Assembly: GCA_014621425.1 (NCBI GenBank)
Contig: JAANBB010000092.1
Span: 47,338 to 111,337, forward strand
From: Cylindrodendrum hubeiense
Taxonomy: Eukaryota > Ascomycota > Sordariomycetes > Hypocreales > Nectriaceae
DNA: 64,000 nucleotides
Direction: 5' to 3'
Shown: positions 54,993 to 63,191 of the stretch, in pieces
Layout of the letters: every line of letters begins with the position of its first letter
Position numbering within the stretch: the first letter of the stretch is position 1
Translations under genes and position numbers: made by a program
Notes under the pieces: model-generated
Told to the model about the DNA's origin: nothing
Seen by the model: only the letters and a program-made list of their open reading frames with translations
Database searches by the model: none

Positions 54993-55225
54993 CCCGTCCA
55001 ATTCTGACCACGTCAGTCCAAAACCTCTTCGTCCATCGCCCTGTCCAACCTCCACTTCTGACCACCACATCAGTCCAAACCCTCTTCCTCCATCGCCCTG
55101 TCCAATATCCCAACCTCCAGTTCTGACCACCAGAGTCCAAAACCTCTCCATCCATTGACCCGTCCAACAGTATTCCAACATCCAGATTTGACCGCGTGAG
55201 CGAACCCAAAATCTCATTCATCCAT
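54993..55225. repeat. Minisatellite, four degenerate units of about 50-70 bp
   Basis: Each unit carries CCNGTCCAA, a TTCTGACCAC-like or TTTGACCGC-like core, AGTCCAAAACCTCT or a variant, and CCATCCATYG. The units diverge and lengthen from left to right. Confidence 0.75.
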
Positions 55226-55252
55226 CCACTCGTTGTTTGGTCGGAATTCGAG

Positions 55253-55355
55253 TTGGGTCCGAGGTTGTGTCCAGGGATTCTTTGGGCAATGTTAGCAGTT
55301 GGATAAGCCAGTTCAAAGGGGATTTTGCAACCTACAGGCGGCTAATCCGACAGCG
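55253..55355 (+). repeat. Inverted paralogous segment (partner at 49190-49310)
   Basis: See the partner. Here the frame beginning SEVVSRDSLGNVSSW stays open to about 55570 (ANIDLMQSKGTYPVVTNQEY), so this copy may be part of a longer unrecognised coding exon. Confidence 0.75.
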
Positions 55356-55774
55356 CAATATTGGCATCGAGGGGCCTGCCGAAATCGAAGAGCTTGTCGG
55401 CATCGAGCAGCTGCCCAAGGGCCACGTTTGGGCCGATCAAAGATGGATACTTCCTGGGTTTACGACGTCAGCAAACATTGACTTGATGCAAAGTAAAGGC
55501 ACGTACCCTGTTGTAACAAACCAGGAGTATTTTGTCGAGAGAGCCGTTCATGGACGGCCACGTCATATAAATATTAAGACAGACGCCCGCTCAACGCCAG
55601 GGACGGAGCAGGCAACGAGATGCACGTGGCATCCGAGAGTGTCAAATTGCGACAGGACGCGCAATGTGTTGGAAAGAGCCAAGCCCGCTAGGGACGGCAT
55701 CAAACCTCTCGTCCGCCCTGGGCGGAGAGCAGGGAAGGTGGCTGCTGCGGCGCTACCTGCTGGAAGGCGGCCTG

Positions 55775-56662
55775 CTACTGAACGGCCCGCTGTCGAGCAA
55801 CCTGGGGTCGAGCAACCTGGGGTCGAGCAACCTGCTGTTGGGCGGGTTGCTGAGCGGGCTGCTGCTGAGCGACAGGTGGGTTTAGGCCATCGTCGGGAAA
55901 ATCCTCCGACAAGTCCTCCAGACGGCGATTTCTCACCGGGGCCGACTCGTCCACGGCCATTCGGTCATAATCGCGGGTGCGACGACGATCTCGGGGCGCC
56001 AGCTCGGTCCAAGAAATCACCAACCCCGGACCTTCTTTTCCCGTTAAAGGGCGATGCTTCGGTGGCTGGGGCCAAAAGATGCCCGCTATTTCGTGAGAGC
56101 CAGACGCGGCCCTCACTTGTTCTGCGGCCTCGATAATCTTGTCGTTGGTGGCCGCGTTGAAAGCAACAGCTCCCTGTGCAATTTCAGGGACGCAGCCCAT
56201 CACATTTTGCTGGTGCCCGCCGCCTGGAGTGGTATTTTGTACCACCGCGGTGACGTTGGGGCTGCCATGAGTACGCCACGCCGCCACGGACATGTCTTGA
56301 ACCATCTCCATGGGCAGGGGGTTTGAAGCCTCCCAAGGGGCAACATCATCACGGCGGTTGCTACGACCTCCGCTGCTCTCACTGTCACCCGAAGAGTGTG
56401 CCGTGGGCGAGGGGTCGGCACGATAGCCGCCGCGGGACTGTTGGCGACCACCTTGGGCTTGGCCACTTCCACCGCCTTCCGAGGGGCGAGCGATGGGGTT
56501 GTGCCGGTATCCCCGATTTCGGGTTCGGTTACGACGGCGACGGCGGCGGTTACGGAGGCGGTTACGGAGGCGGTTACGGAGGCGGTTGCGGGAACCGCCG
56601 CTGGAGCTGCCGTCTCGCTGACTGCGTTGCTCGTGCATGTTGGTATCGTTGTTGTTGCTCAT
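55775..56662 (-). CDS. Arg-rich low-complexity orphan protein
   Basis: 295 aa. N-terminal MSNNNDTNMHEQRSQRDGSS is followed by a tandem Arg/Asn block (NRLRNRLRNRLRNRRRRRR) encoded by a 12-nt DNA repeat, then a Gly/Ser/Gln-rich stretch. Residues about 115-215 look more ordered (WEASNPLPMEMVQDMSVAAW, AFNAATNDKIIEAAEQVR). The C-terminus repeats QQPAQQ and VARPQ, from a 15-nt DNA repeat. No domain known. Its promoter carries three palindrome copies, and its 5' region matches that of the 48666 gene. An antisense frame (55237-56136) overlaps it; I take this strand because of the promoter and start context. Confidence 0.5.
   Translation of the reverse strand: MSNNNDTNMHEQRSQRDGSSSGGSRNRLRNRLRNRLRNRRRRRRNRTRNRGYRHNPIARPSEGGGSGQAQGGRQQSRGGYRADPSPTAHSSGDSESSGGRSNRRDDVAPWEASNPLPMEMVQDMSVAAWRTHGSPNVTAVVQNTTPGGGHQQNVMGCVPEIAQGAVAFNAATNDKIIEAAEQVRAASGSHEIAGIFWPQPPKHRPLTGKEGPGLVISWTELAPRDRRRTRDYDRMAVDESAPVRNRRLEDLSEDFPDDGLNPPVAQQQPAQQPAQQQVARPQVARPQVARQRAVQ
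55787..55835. repeat. 15-nt tandem repeat (TCGAGCAACCTGGGG)
   Basis: About three units, the middle ones identical; encodes the repeated VARPQ near the C-terminus of the minus-strand gene. Confidence 0.8.
56541..56590. repeat. 12-nt tandem repeat (GGAGGCGGTTAC)
   Basis: Four near-identical units inside the 55775-56662 gene; on the minus strand they encode the RNRL repeat of the basic arm. Confidence 0.85.
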
Positions 56663-56772
56663 GATGGCAACTTTGGCGATGGTTATGTTGATGAAGAGCT
56701 GAAAAACAACATAAAGAATGGATCATGCACTACAAAAACATGAAACTGGCTTGCCAGCCGACTGCGATGAAT

Positions 56773-56846
56773 TTACAGCTGGCACTACTGCAGGTGGATT
56801 GCTTGACAGCTGGCACTACTGCAGGTGGGTTGCTTGACAGTTGTCA
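56773..56846. promoter_or_regulatory. Three palindromes upstream of the 55775-56662 gene
   Basis: TTACAGCTGGCA (56773-56784), TGACAGCTGGCA (56804-56815) and TGACAGTTGTCA (56835-56846), spaced 31 bp apart, 111-185 bp upstream of the start codon. The 31-bp spacing is itself a tandem repeat including CACTACTGCAGGTGG. Confidence 0.7.
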
Positions 56847-57109
56847 CTGATGCAGTTCATCGAGGGCACAGCTGAACAAAGCGTCACATCGGCGGAGACA
56901 ATGCGTGACTGGCCAAACGAGCCCTGCTGCATGTTTAGCAGTAACGCGGGTTCACGTATCCGAGGGGCTGGATTCGTGCTAGGTATACCCGAAGTTCGGG
57001 TGTTTGTGACGACAATGGAGGTCACTTCGGGAGCGGCAACGGGGTTGGGTGAAACGGCTTCAGGGACCTCACCTCGAGAGATGGCAACTGGTCTTGGGTC
57101 TTCATCGCC

Positions 57110-57485
57110 TCGGGCGGCAACGACTTTTGGTGGCAACAGGTTCACGGTCTTCCTCGGGGGCGGCAATTGGCGTGGGGTCACAATATCTAAAGAGTTATCG
57201 GTGATTTCTTCACCTTAGAACAGAAATTGGTTATGGGTCAAGTTCCGATGTCTTCTATTTTCTTATTACTATCCTTCCTTAATTGGGATGGAATTTCTGT
57301 ATGCTATCCGCAACAACCTTTGATTCAAATCTACTGCGACTCAACCCAAGTTCATGTCTGCTTCAAGGCGAAGAAATCACTGACAACTCTGTTGATGTTG
57401 CGCCCACAAGCCCATTGCCGCCCCGAGGTGATGAATACCGTGAACCCGTTCCCCCAAAAGCTGTTGCCGCCCCAGAACGATGAAG
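57110..57485. repeat. Inverted repeat with arms of about 110 bp
   Basis: The plus strand at 57110-57220 and the minus strand at 57485-57365 share GGCAACAG, GGTTCACGGT, CGGGGGCGGCAAT-like and GAGTTATCGGTGATTTCTTC-like stretches; the spacer is about 140 bp. Confidence 0.75.
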
Positions 57486-57504
57486 ACCGACCCGTTCCCG
57501 TCCA

Positions 57505-57570
57505 GCCGCTGTGTCCATCCCGTCCAGCCGTTGTGTCCATCCCATCCAGCCATTGTGTCCTTATCCGTTG
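57505..57570. repeat. Short tandem repeat of a 22-nt unit
   Basis: Two to three copies of a CGTCCAGCCGTTGTGTCCATCC-like unit; non-coding. Confidence 0.6.
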
Positions 57571-57812
57571 TCAATCCCATCCATCGTCGCAACGCTACGA
57601 TTGAATCGTGTCGGCAGTCCGGCGCTGACACACACCCTGTGGTGCAGATGTCAGCAATGATACCATACGCATGAACGTTGACGCACCAACCTTGGCAAGG
57701 GAGGCCGGGCTCTATTTTTTGACCCTCGACCGTTCTTTCATGATCAAAATTTATTGGGGTCGTCGATTTGACGACGCGGATCATGCGACCGGGCGTCAGA
57801 ATCGGACACGCC

Positions 57813-58080
57813 CCCTCGCTTCCGGGACGGTCCCCCCCTGGAGGGTTTGGAGGGCCTGGAGGGTCTGGAGCTTTCGGTTCAGCCTTGTTGAGGCATCCTA
57901 GACCCCTGCCCCAGGCGCTTTTCAGAGCGCACCTTATTTGGGGGCGAGTCGCCTCGCTTCCGGGACAGTTCCCTCTTAGAGGGCCTGGGGGGCCTGGGGC
58001 TTTCGGATGAGCCTCGTCGAGGCATCTCAGCATCCTGCTCCGGGCGCTTTGCAGAGTGTACCGCCTCTGGGGGTGAGCCG
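57813..58080. repeat. Two-unit minisatellite of about 135 bp at a gene's 3' end
   Basis: Both units contain CCTCGCTTCCGGGACRGT, GGGGCTTTCGG-like, GAGGCATC and GGCGCTTT..CAGAG stretches. The right unit is coding for the 57879-59303 gene; the left unit contains its stop codon. Confidence 0.75.
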
Positions 58081-59303
58081 TCTAGCTCTTGGGAAGAACC
58101 AAGTCCATGAGTCGAACCGCCAGTACGTGTCGGTAGCGGCTGAGAAAGATCCACACCCCTTTGCGCCGGTGACGGACGAGTGCTCTCCTGCGAGATTCCC
58201 TCGCCCGCCTGACTGGATCCGGGCGATGAGAGAGCGGCTGAGATTGAATCGGGTGTCTCATCCTCTAGATCCATTAAGTCAAAGAGACATTTAATTGCAC
58301 CATCTGGGTCGTGACTCTTCTTAATCGCCGCCGGACCTAGGGTCTCGGGGGGCGAAAGGGGCACAGGCATCGCCGCCCTTACGAAGAATAGCATGTATGA
58401 ATGGCCACCCTTATCGTTGATGCGCCATTTGTCTGAAATGAACGTGATCGGACTCTGCACCATCTGGACAGGATAACCTCCTTCCGAGTATGTTCGTACG
58501 AAGTCGCGGCCGGTGTCAAATTCCCTCATCCGCACAACAGCGACGAGGGAATACCATTGCTCCTCGTATGGAACATCATCTTCCTCGAATGAACAAAGAG
58601 GCACCTGGAAGTTGCGCAAGGCATCAATGTGATGTGGCTCGTGCGGATTCGACAGATATTCCACTCTCATGAATTCTGGACGCCGGCTGATGAGTACCTC
58701 TGAACGGCTCCGCTGGAAGACATCATATATGAAAGTCTGGATATCAACGTTGGAATGTTGATCACAGTGATATCTCAGCAACCCGGACTCGCCTCTCTGG
58801 AGGCGCGTGCTTTCAACAACAAGCTGGGCTGTTTCCATGTTGATCTTTGCCTGGACGAGGTCCCATGTTGTCGAAGACCACAGGGTCTCGTTCATCAGGG
58901 AGCTGCTCGCAAGAATTTGGAAAGAAAGACCTCCAGGGACCTTGGATTTAAGGTCCTCGAGAAGTCGCTTCTTGGTGTCGAGCGCTTGTGACAACTCCCA
59001 TGCCAATGATCCATCGGTATGGTCTGGGTCTAGAAGGCGGGGATTTGCTTTCCGTCGTATGTTGAAATCCTGCCAAGCGTAGGGCAGGATCGGGTTCTCG
59101 CCCTCATCGTCTAGGCGATAGTGCTCCAGCAAAAAGCTGTTCGTGTGCCGGATGACTTGCACCAGGCAGTCGAGGCCGCTTGTCTCAGCTCCAATGTCAG
59201 CCGTCTTGAACGCATGCGGTGGCTCAGTACAAAGCTGATCCCTCGTCATCCAGCCGTGAGGATCGCTCTCGTTGACGGAACGCAGATCGTTTGAGGTGTC
59301 CAT
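57879..59303 (-). CDS. Orphan protein with repetitive C-terminus
   Basis: 474 aa, one exon. I do not recognise it. Residues 1-335 look like one folded domain of mixed composition (GLDCLVQVIRHTNSFLLEHY, LLRYHCDQHSNVDIQTFIYD, QWYSLVAVVRMREFDTGRDF, HSYMLFFVRAAMPVPL). From residue 340 it is disordered, Ser/Pro/Arg/Lys-rich and built on a DNA minisatellite (KRPEQDAEMPRRGSSESPRP and the similar KRLGQGSRMPQQG). The protein stops within the second, degenerate repeat unit. Three palindrome copies lie 104-149 bp upstream. Confidence 0.6.
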   Translation of the reverse strand: MDTSNDLRSVNESDPHGWMTRDQLCTEPPHAFKTADIGAETSGLDCLVQVIRHTNSFLLEHYRLDDEGENPILPYAWQDFNIRRKANPRLLDPDHTDGSLAWELSQALDTKKRLLEDLKSKVPGGLSFQILASSSLMNETLWSSTTWDLVQAKINMETAQLVVESTRLQRGESGLLRYHCDQHSNVDIQTFIYDVFQRSRSEVLISRRPEFMRVEYLSNPHEPHHIDALRNFQVPLCSFEEDDVPYEEQWYSLVAVVRMREFDTGRDFVRTYSEGGYPVQMVQSPITFISDKWRINDKGGHSYMLFFVRAAMPVPLSPPETLGPAAIKKSHDPDGAIKCLFDLMDLEDETPDSISAALSSPGSSQAGEGISQESTRPSPAQRGVDLSQPLPTRTGGSTHGLGSSQELDGSPPEAVHSAKRPEQDAEMPRRGSSESPRPPRPSKRELSRKRGDSPPNKVRSEKRLGQGSRMPQQG

Positions 59304-59322
59304 GACAGCATGTGATGAACGG

Positions 59323-59376
59323 GTGAAGTTGTGAAGTTGTGAGGTTGTGAAGTTGTGAAGTTGTGAAGATGTGAAG
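59323..59376. repeat. 9-nt tandem repeat (GTGAAGTTG)
   Basis: About six units, directly upstream of the ATG of the minus-strand gene at 59303, so probably in its 5' UTR. Confidence 0.85.
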
Positions 59377-59406
59377 AGGTTATGGCCCGAATGGCGGCAG
59401 AAGCCT

Positions 59407-59452
59407 TGACAGTTGTCAAAGGCTGGCAGCTGTCAAAGGCTGGCAGCTGTCA
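59407..59452. promoter_or_regulatory. Three palindromes upstream of the 57879-59303 gene
   Basis: TGACAGTTGTCA (59407-59418) and TGGCAGCTGTCA twice (59424-59435 and 59441-59452), each spaced 17 bp. All three match TGRCAGYTGKCA exactly. Confidence 0.75.
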
Positions 59453-59967
59453 AAGACTGGCAGAAACCTGAGGCTGGTAGAATCCTGAGGCTGGCAGAAA
59501 CCGGAGCCGCTGTCCAGAGGAAACCAATATATAAAACGTACCCCACCGGCCGGAGCGCGATTTGCAGGTGTTGGTAGACTTGCCTCAATGTAAAATCTTG
59601 AGTTGACGACTGTATAATAACCAAGTGGCATGATTAGTGATGCCTTTATGAAAGAGGGTCTGGTCACATTTGCCCTTGCCAAGCTTTTATATCCTAGTCA
59701 CAACAGAGGTTTGCTCACCTGTGACCAAATCATCAATGGACAGGCAAACACCTGTACTGTGAAACAAGACTGGAAACGCATGCAGGCGAACTGGTCCACC
59801 ATCTGTGTTTCCGGTGACTGTTCTGTTCCGAATTGTTGGCCAGCCATTTGTTCAATCATCAGCCATGGTAGCACAATGTGAACACGCAATTGATGCCCGG
59901 AAAGTGTGGGTCAAAGGGCAACAAGCAGTCGACAGTGAGGTGCACAGCCTCTGCTCACACGGCCCTT

Positions 59968-60519
59968 TCACTTCAAACACATCTCATTGATGGCAAGTGC
60001 CGTCTTCGCAATCTTCGTTTGCTCTCGCAGTATTTTCAGCGTCTCCTCCAACTCTCGCTTGGACTGATTCAGCCGTCTGAGGATTCTTGATGCTGTGAAG
60101 GAGCTATGCAAATCGGCTCTATCCCTCTCCATGATGAGCATCTTGGCATCCATCCTGTCAAGTTCTCTATTGTCATCGGATAACATCTGGACCTGCTCCT
60201 CTCGCCTGTTCATTTCCTCGAGGGTAAGATCGACGTTTCCCCTCAAAAACTTGCGCTTCGCGTCGACTTCTTTCTCCCCTTGCTGAGGATTCGGGTACCA
60301 ACGGCTGGGCTGGCGGTCGTCGTAAGCCACGGTGCCCAGGATGATATACTTGATCACGTCTCGTCCCATGCTGTGAATGATAATCACCATGGGCCACTTC
60401 ATTATTGGATCGTAGCGGATATCTATCACCGTGCAACTGGACTGGTGTTGACACCACCGCCTGATGCGTTTCTGTCCAACTCTTCCAACTTGTCGGCAAG
60501 AGCGGGGAGCTCCTGACAC
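59968..60519 (-). CDS. Coiled-coil orphan protein; 5' exon uncertain
   Basis: The frame encodes 183 aa. CTVIDIRYDPIMKWPMVIII and VIKYIILGTVAYDDRQ look like strands of a small domain, followed by a long coiled coil (VDLTLEEMNRREEQVQMLS, RMDAKMLIMERDRADLHSS) that ends in the module shared with 51300-51465. A frame just upstream in another phase (60426-60650, MATNVAMATPAYHNG...LEELDRNASGG) has a good start and leucine-rich helices and may be the true first exon, but I found no convincing splice join. Function unknown. Confidence 0.5.
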   Translation of the reverse strand: MSGAPRSCRQVGRVGQKRIRRWCQHQSSCTVIDIRYDPIMKWPMVIIIHSMGRDVIKYIILGTVAYDDRQPSRWYPNPQQGEKEVDAKRKFLRGNVDLTLEEMNRREEQVQMLSDDNRELDRMDAKMLIMERDRADLHSSFTASRILRRLNQSKRELEETLKILREQTKIAKTALAINEMCLK

Positions 60520-60650
60520 AGCTCATAAAGCGACTGGTTGGACTCTAGAATCCTGATCAGGCAGTGGTGGTCGTCACCTCCTGACATTGGCATCTCCGCC
60601 GTAGGCCCGTTGTGGTATGCCGGCGTTGCCATTGCGACGTTGGTTGCCAT

Positions 60651-61318
60651 TGATGATGAATTTGGAGGGTTTCAGAGTGGCCGCAACAGTTGAAATAACA
60701 TCACGATTGCCTATGTGCTAGCAAATTCGGAGTTGTGCGTACCAAGGTTTAGGGGTTGGGTGCAGGTGGTCGACTGGCCAGGGCCCTTGTCCAACAGCCT
60801 GTTCATAGCGACCGTAGGCTACCCTCGTCCGTGGAGCAGTCCGAAACAAGGCCGTTGTGGGGTTCAAATACGGCAATGCGGGGCGATCTAGAACGCATAT
60901 TACTAGGCCGATGACCGGCAGGGCGAAAGACCAGATGCGGCAGCGGCAGCGCCGCAAACGATGCGAGACGGGACATGGCGCTCCGAGCGCACGGAAGCAA
61001 TTCGCGAGGCCAGGGTGGACGCACCGTCGGCGTCGCGCGCACGCTTCCACATGGTGCAAATGCAGCGCAGACAGTTGCCGAGTCTGCTCCGAATGGTCCG
61101 GAAGGGCTAGCCCGCAGTGGGGTCCGCGGGGCGAATCCCCTCACTCGCCTGCGAAGCTTAGAGTCATACTGGACGGGGTGGTAACGGCGTGGTACAACAA
61201 GAGGGCCCTCCTCCTCCGAGCTTCCGTGGCCAATTCCTCCTCTACTCAATCACTCATCCCCAAGCCGTCCTCTCACTCCCCTCAACTCGCCCGCGCCAGC
61301 CGCCCATTGCCCTTCAAC
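60651..61318. promoter_or_regulatory. Region between the orphan block and purU
   Basis: 668 bases. An in-frame open stretch runs upstream of the purU ATG from 60857, but it lacks family similarity and I treat it as 5' flank. No element recognised except a CAACAGTTGA word at 60689-60698. Confidence 0.4.
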
Positions 61319-62277
61319 ATGGCCAATGACCACATCCTCACCCTGTCCTGCCCGGACAAGTCGGGCATCGTGCACGCCGTGACGGGCATCTTCGCCGACA
61401 ACGAGCACAACATCCTGGATCTCCAGCAGTTCAGCGACCCCGTGTCCGACCGCTTCTTCATGCGCGTCCACTTCGGCCCCACCGAGACCGAGTCGACCGA
61501 GCATCTCGTCGCGCCGTTTGAGGCCCTCGCCGCCCGGTACCAGATGGACTACGACATCCGACCCGTCGCCCGCAAGATGCGCGTGCTCATCATGGTCTCC
61601 AAGATTGGCCACTGCCTGAACGACTTGCTGTTCCGCATGAAGAATGGCCAGCTGCGCGTCGAGGTTCGTCTCATTGCTACCCTGGCATGGCCACAAGTGG
61701 CCCTGTCGTCTTGAATCCCTTCAGACAGTCCACAGAAGAAGAAATGAACCAAGCTTAACAACCCTCACAGATCCCCATCATCGTCTCCAACCACCCCGAC
61801 TACGAGCCCCTCGCCAAGAGCTACGGCATCGAGTTCCACCACCTCCCCGTCACCAAGGACACCAAGACGCAGCAGGAGTCGCAGATCCTCGACCTCGTCA
61901 AGCAGCACGACATCGAGCTCATCGTGCTGGCCCGCTACATGCAGGTGCTCTCGCCCACTCTCTGCGCCGCCATGTCCGGCCGCATCATCAACATCCACCA
62001 CAGCTTCCTGCCGTCCTTCAAGGGCGCCAAGCCCTACCACCAGGCCTACGACCGCGGCGTCAAGATCATCGGCGCCACCGCCCACTTCGTCACCGCCGAC
62101 CTCGACGAGGGCCCCATCATCGAGCAGCGCGTCGCCCGCGTCGACCACAGCATGAACGCCAAGGAGCTGACCGAGCAGGGCTCCAACGTCGAGAGCCAGG
62201 TCCTGGCCGCCGCCGTGCGCTGGTACGCCGACCGCCGCCTGTTCCTCAACGGCTCCAAGACCGTCGTCTTCACCTAG
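61319..62277 (+). CDS. purU: Formyltetrahydrofolate deformylase (PurU-type)
   Basis: Two exons, 61319-61663 and 61771-62277, joined in phase 0, giving 283 aa, the usual PurU length. The N-terminal ACT domain (ILTLSCPDKSGIVHAVTGIF, residues 5-80) is followed by the formyltransferase fold. Catalytic residues are in place: Asn189 and His191 in NIHHSFLPSF and Asp227 in DLDEGPIIEQ. The enzyme splits 10-formyl-THF to THF and formate, feeding one-carbon balance. The coding sequence has strong third-position C/G bias, unlike the orphan genes to the left, which fits a well-expressed conserved gene. No clear mitochondrial leader from this start. Confidence 0.93.
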
Positions 62278-62816
62278 GCGCAAACACTAGTAAAATAAAA
62301 ATAGAAGGAAACCAGGCTTTGCACCGTGGTCAGTTCGTCACTTTGAAGCGGGCGGCGGGTTTGGGATACCGACTGAGGCCAGGCGTTCTGCGCGAAAAGT
62401 AATTTACAGCGAAAATACATCAGCCATTTGTTTCCGCATGAAGCCGAGCTGCAACTGACCAATTGATGTCATCGAAGTGACGGATTTCGAATGCCTCTGT
62501 CCCGGTTTCGGCAGAGTTGGGTTGTGAGACATGGAGTCGGTGAAGCCACAATATCAAACATAAACTTAAACCTCCACCTCCATCACCCTACCAAATTCCC
62601 TCTTCTCCCGTTACTTAATCTCCTCTCCCCATCTTTTTTCTCCTTTCCCCTGACCTCTTGGACATTACTCATGCCGCGCTGGCGTTACCCAGAATACGGA
62701 CGAGGGCCCCACCTCGAACCCGGCGAACCCCACCCTACACCTTAATCTCGCGGCGAGTCATCTCCATTAGTGAAGCCCGCTTATACTCTCCGTTACCATC
62801 ACAATTCAGCATCAAT
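62278..62816. other. Intergenic between purU and the first tRNA
   Basis: 539 bases. 62290-62470 is the purU 3' flank; 62560-62660 is pyrimidine-rich. No gene seen. Confidence 0.4.
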
Positions 62817-62903
62817 CCCCGAGTAGCTCAGCTGGAAGAGCGTTCGGCTGTAACTGCCTCTTTCGTTACCGAAAGGTCACCTGTTCGAGCCAGGTCTCGG
62901 GGA
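62817..62903 (+). tRNA. tRNA-Tyr (GUA) with 14-nt intron
   Basis: 87 nt: acceptor stem CCCCGAG/CTCGGGG with discriminator A, D arm GCTC..GAGC, anticodon stem TTCGG/CCGAA with loop CTGTAA+A and anticodon GTA at 62850-62852, T arm ACCTG TTCGAGC CAGGT. The intron CTGCCTCTTTCGTT (62854-62867) lies after position 37, as usual for eukaryotic tRNA-Tyr. The length equals 73 + 14 exactly. Confidence 0.95.
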
Positions 62904-63104
62904 ACTCATTATCTTTTTGCTCCTGCCGCCAGTTTCCCATCGGCTTTCCGTCAGTTGTAGGCCGGGGTTTGGTGGGGTGTTGCCGGGCACCTTTTTGCCC
63001 CTCATTGGCGCTGTCAAATTTTCAGGGGTCCTGATCCCTGCGGGGTTAATAGTGACAATTAACACCTCATCCTCCATCAAAGACCCTGTCTTTCACAAGC
63101 AACT
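62904..63104. other. Spacer between the two tRNA-Tyr genes
   Basis: 201 bases with no gene; no similarity between the spacer and the flank of the second copy was noticed, so the two copies were not obviously duplicated with flanks. Confidence 0.4.
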
Positions 63105-63191
63105 CCCCGAGTAGCTCAGCTGGAAGAGCGTTCGGCTGTAACTGCCACCTTCGTTACCGAAAGGTCACCTGTTCGAGCCAGGTCTCGGGGA
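63105..63191 (+). tRNA. tRNA-Tyr (GUA) with 14-nt intron, second copy
   Basis: 87 nt, mature part identical to the copy at 62817-62903. The intron CTGCCACCTTCGTT (63142-63155) differs from the first at two positions. Anticodon GTA at 63138-63140. Confidence 0.95.

Larger units (their letters stand above)
54485..55236. other. Intergenic with micro- and minisatellite
   Basis: Holds the GACG/GGAC tract and the 4-unit minisatellite described separately. Long frames crossing them are repeat artefacts. Confidence 0.6.
56663..57878. other. Intergenic with palindromes, inverted repeat and minisatellite
   Basis: 1,216 bases between two minus-strand orphan genes. Contains three promoter palindromes (56773-56846), a hairpin-type inverted repeat (57110-57220 / 57365-57485) and short GTCCAGCCRTTGTGTCCATCC-like repeats (57505-57570). 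Short frames at 56841-57218 and 57363-57545 both end in ELSVISSP because they lie on the repeat arms. Confidence 0.55.
59304..59967. other. Intergenic with promoter repeats
   Basis: 664 bases. Holds a GTGAAGTT tandem repeat, three palindromes and a CTGGCAGAAACCTGAGG-type repeat (59457-59505), all within 200 bp of the start at 59303; a TATATAAAA-like run lies near 59530. The rest, to 59967, shows nothing. Confidence 0.55.

Noticed and set aside
54993..55225. CRISPR-like array
   Set aside because: Units are degenerate minisatellite copies with no constant repeat/spacer alternation, in a eukaryotic context.
55237..56136. Plus-strand frame of 299 codons overlapping the 55775-56662 gene
   Set aside because: Its second half is the antisense of the repeat-rich gene; only the first 330 bases show independent paralogy and are listed as a repeat segment.
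57377..58033. Minus-strand frame of 218 codons
   Set aside because: Reads the minisatellite and inverted repeat in a shifted phase; no start context and Pro/Gly-rich noise.
60857..61318. N-terminal extension of PurU from an upstream ATG
   Set aside because: The extension is Arg/Ser-rich without family similarity; the product from 61319 already has the full PurU length with the ACT domain at its start.
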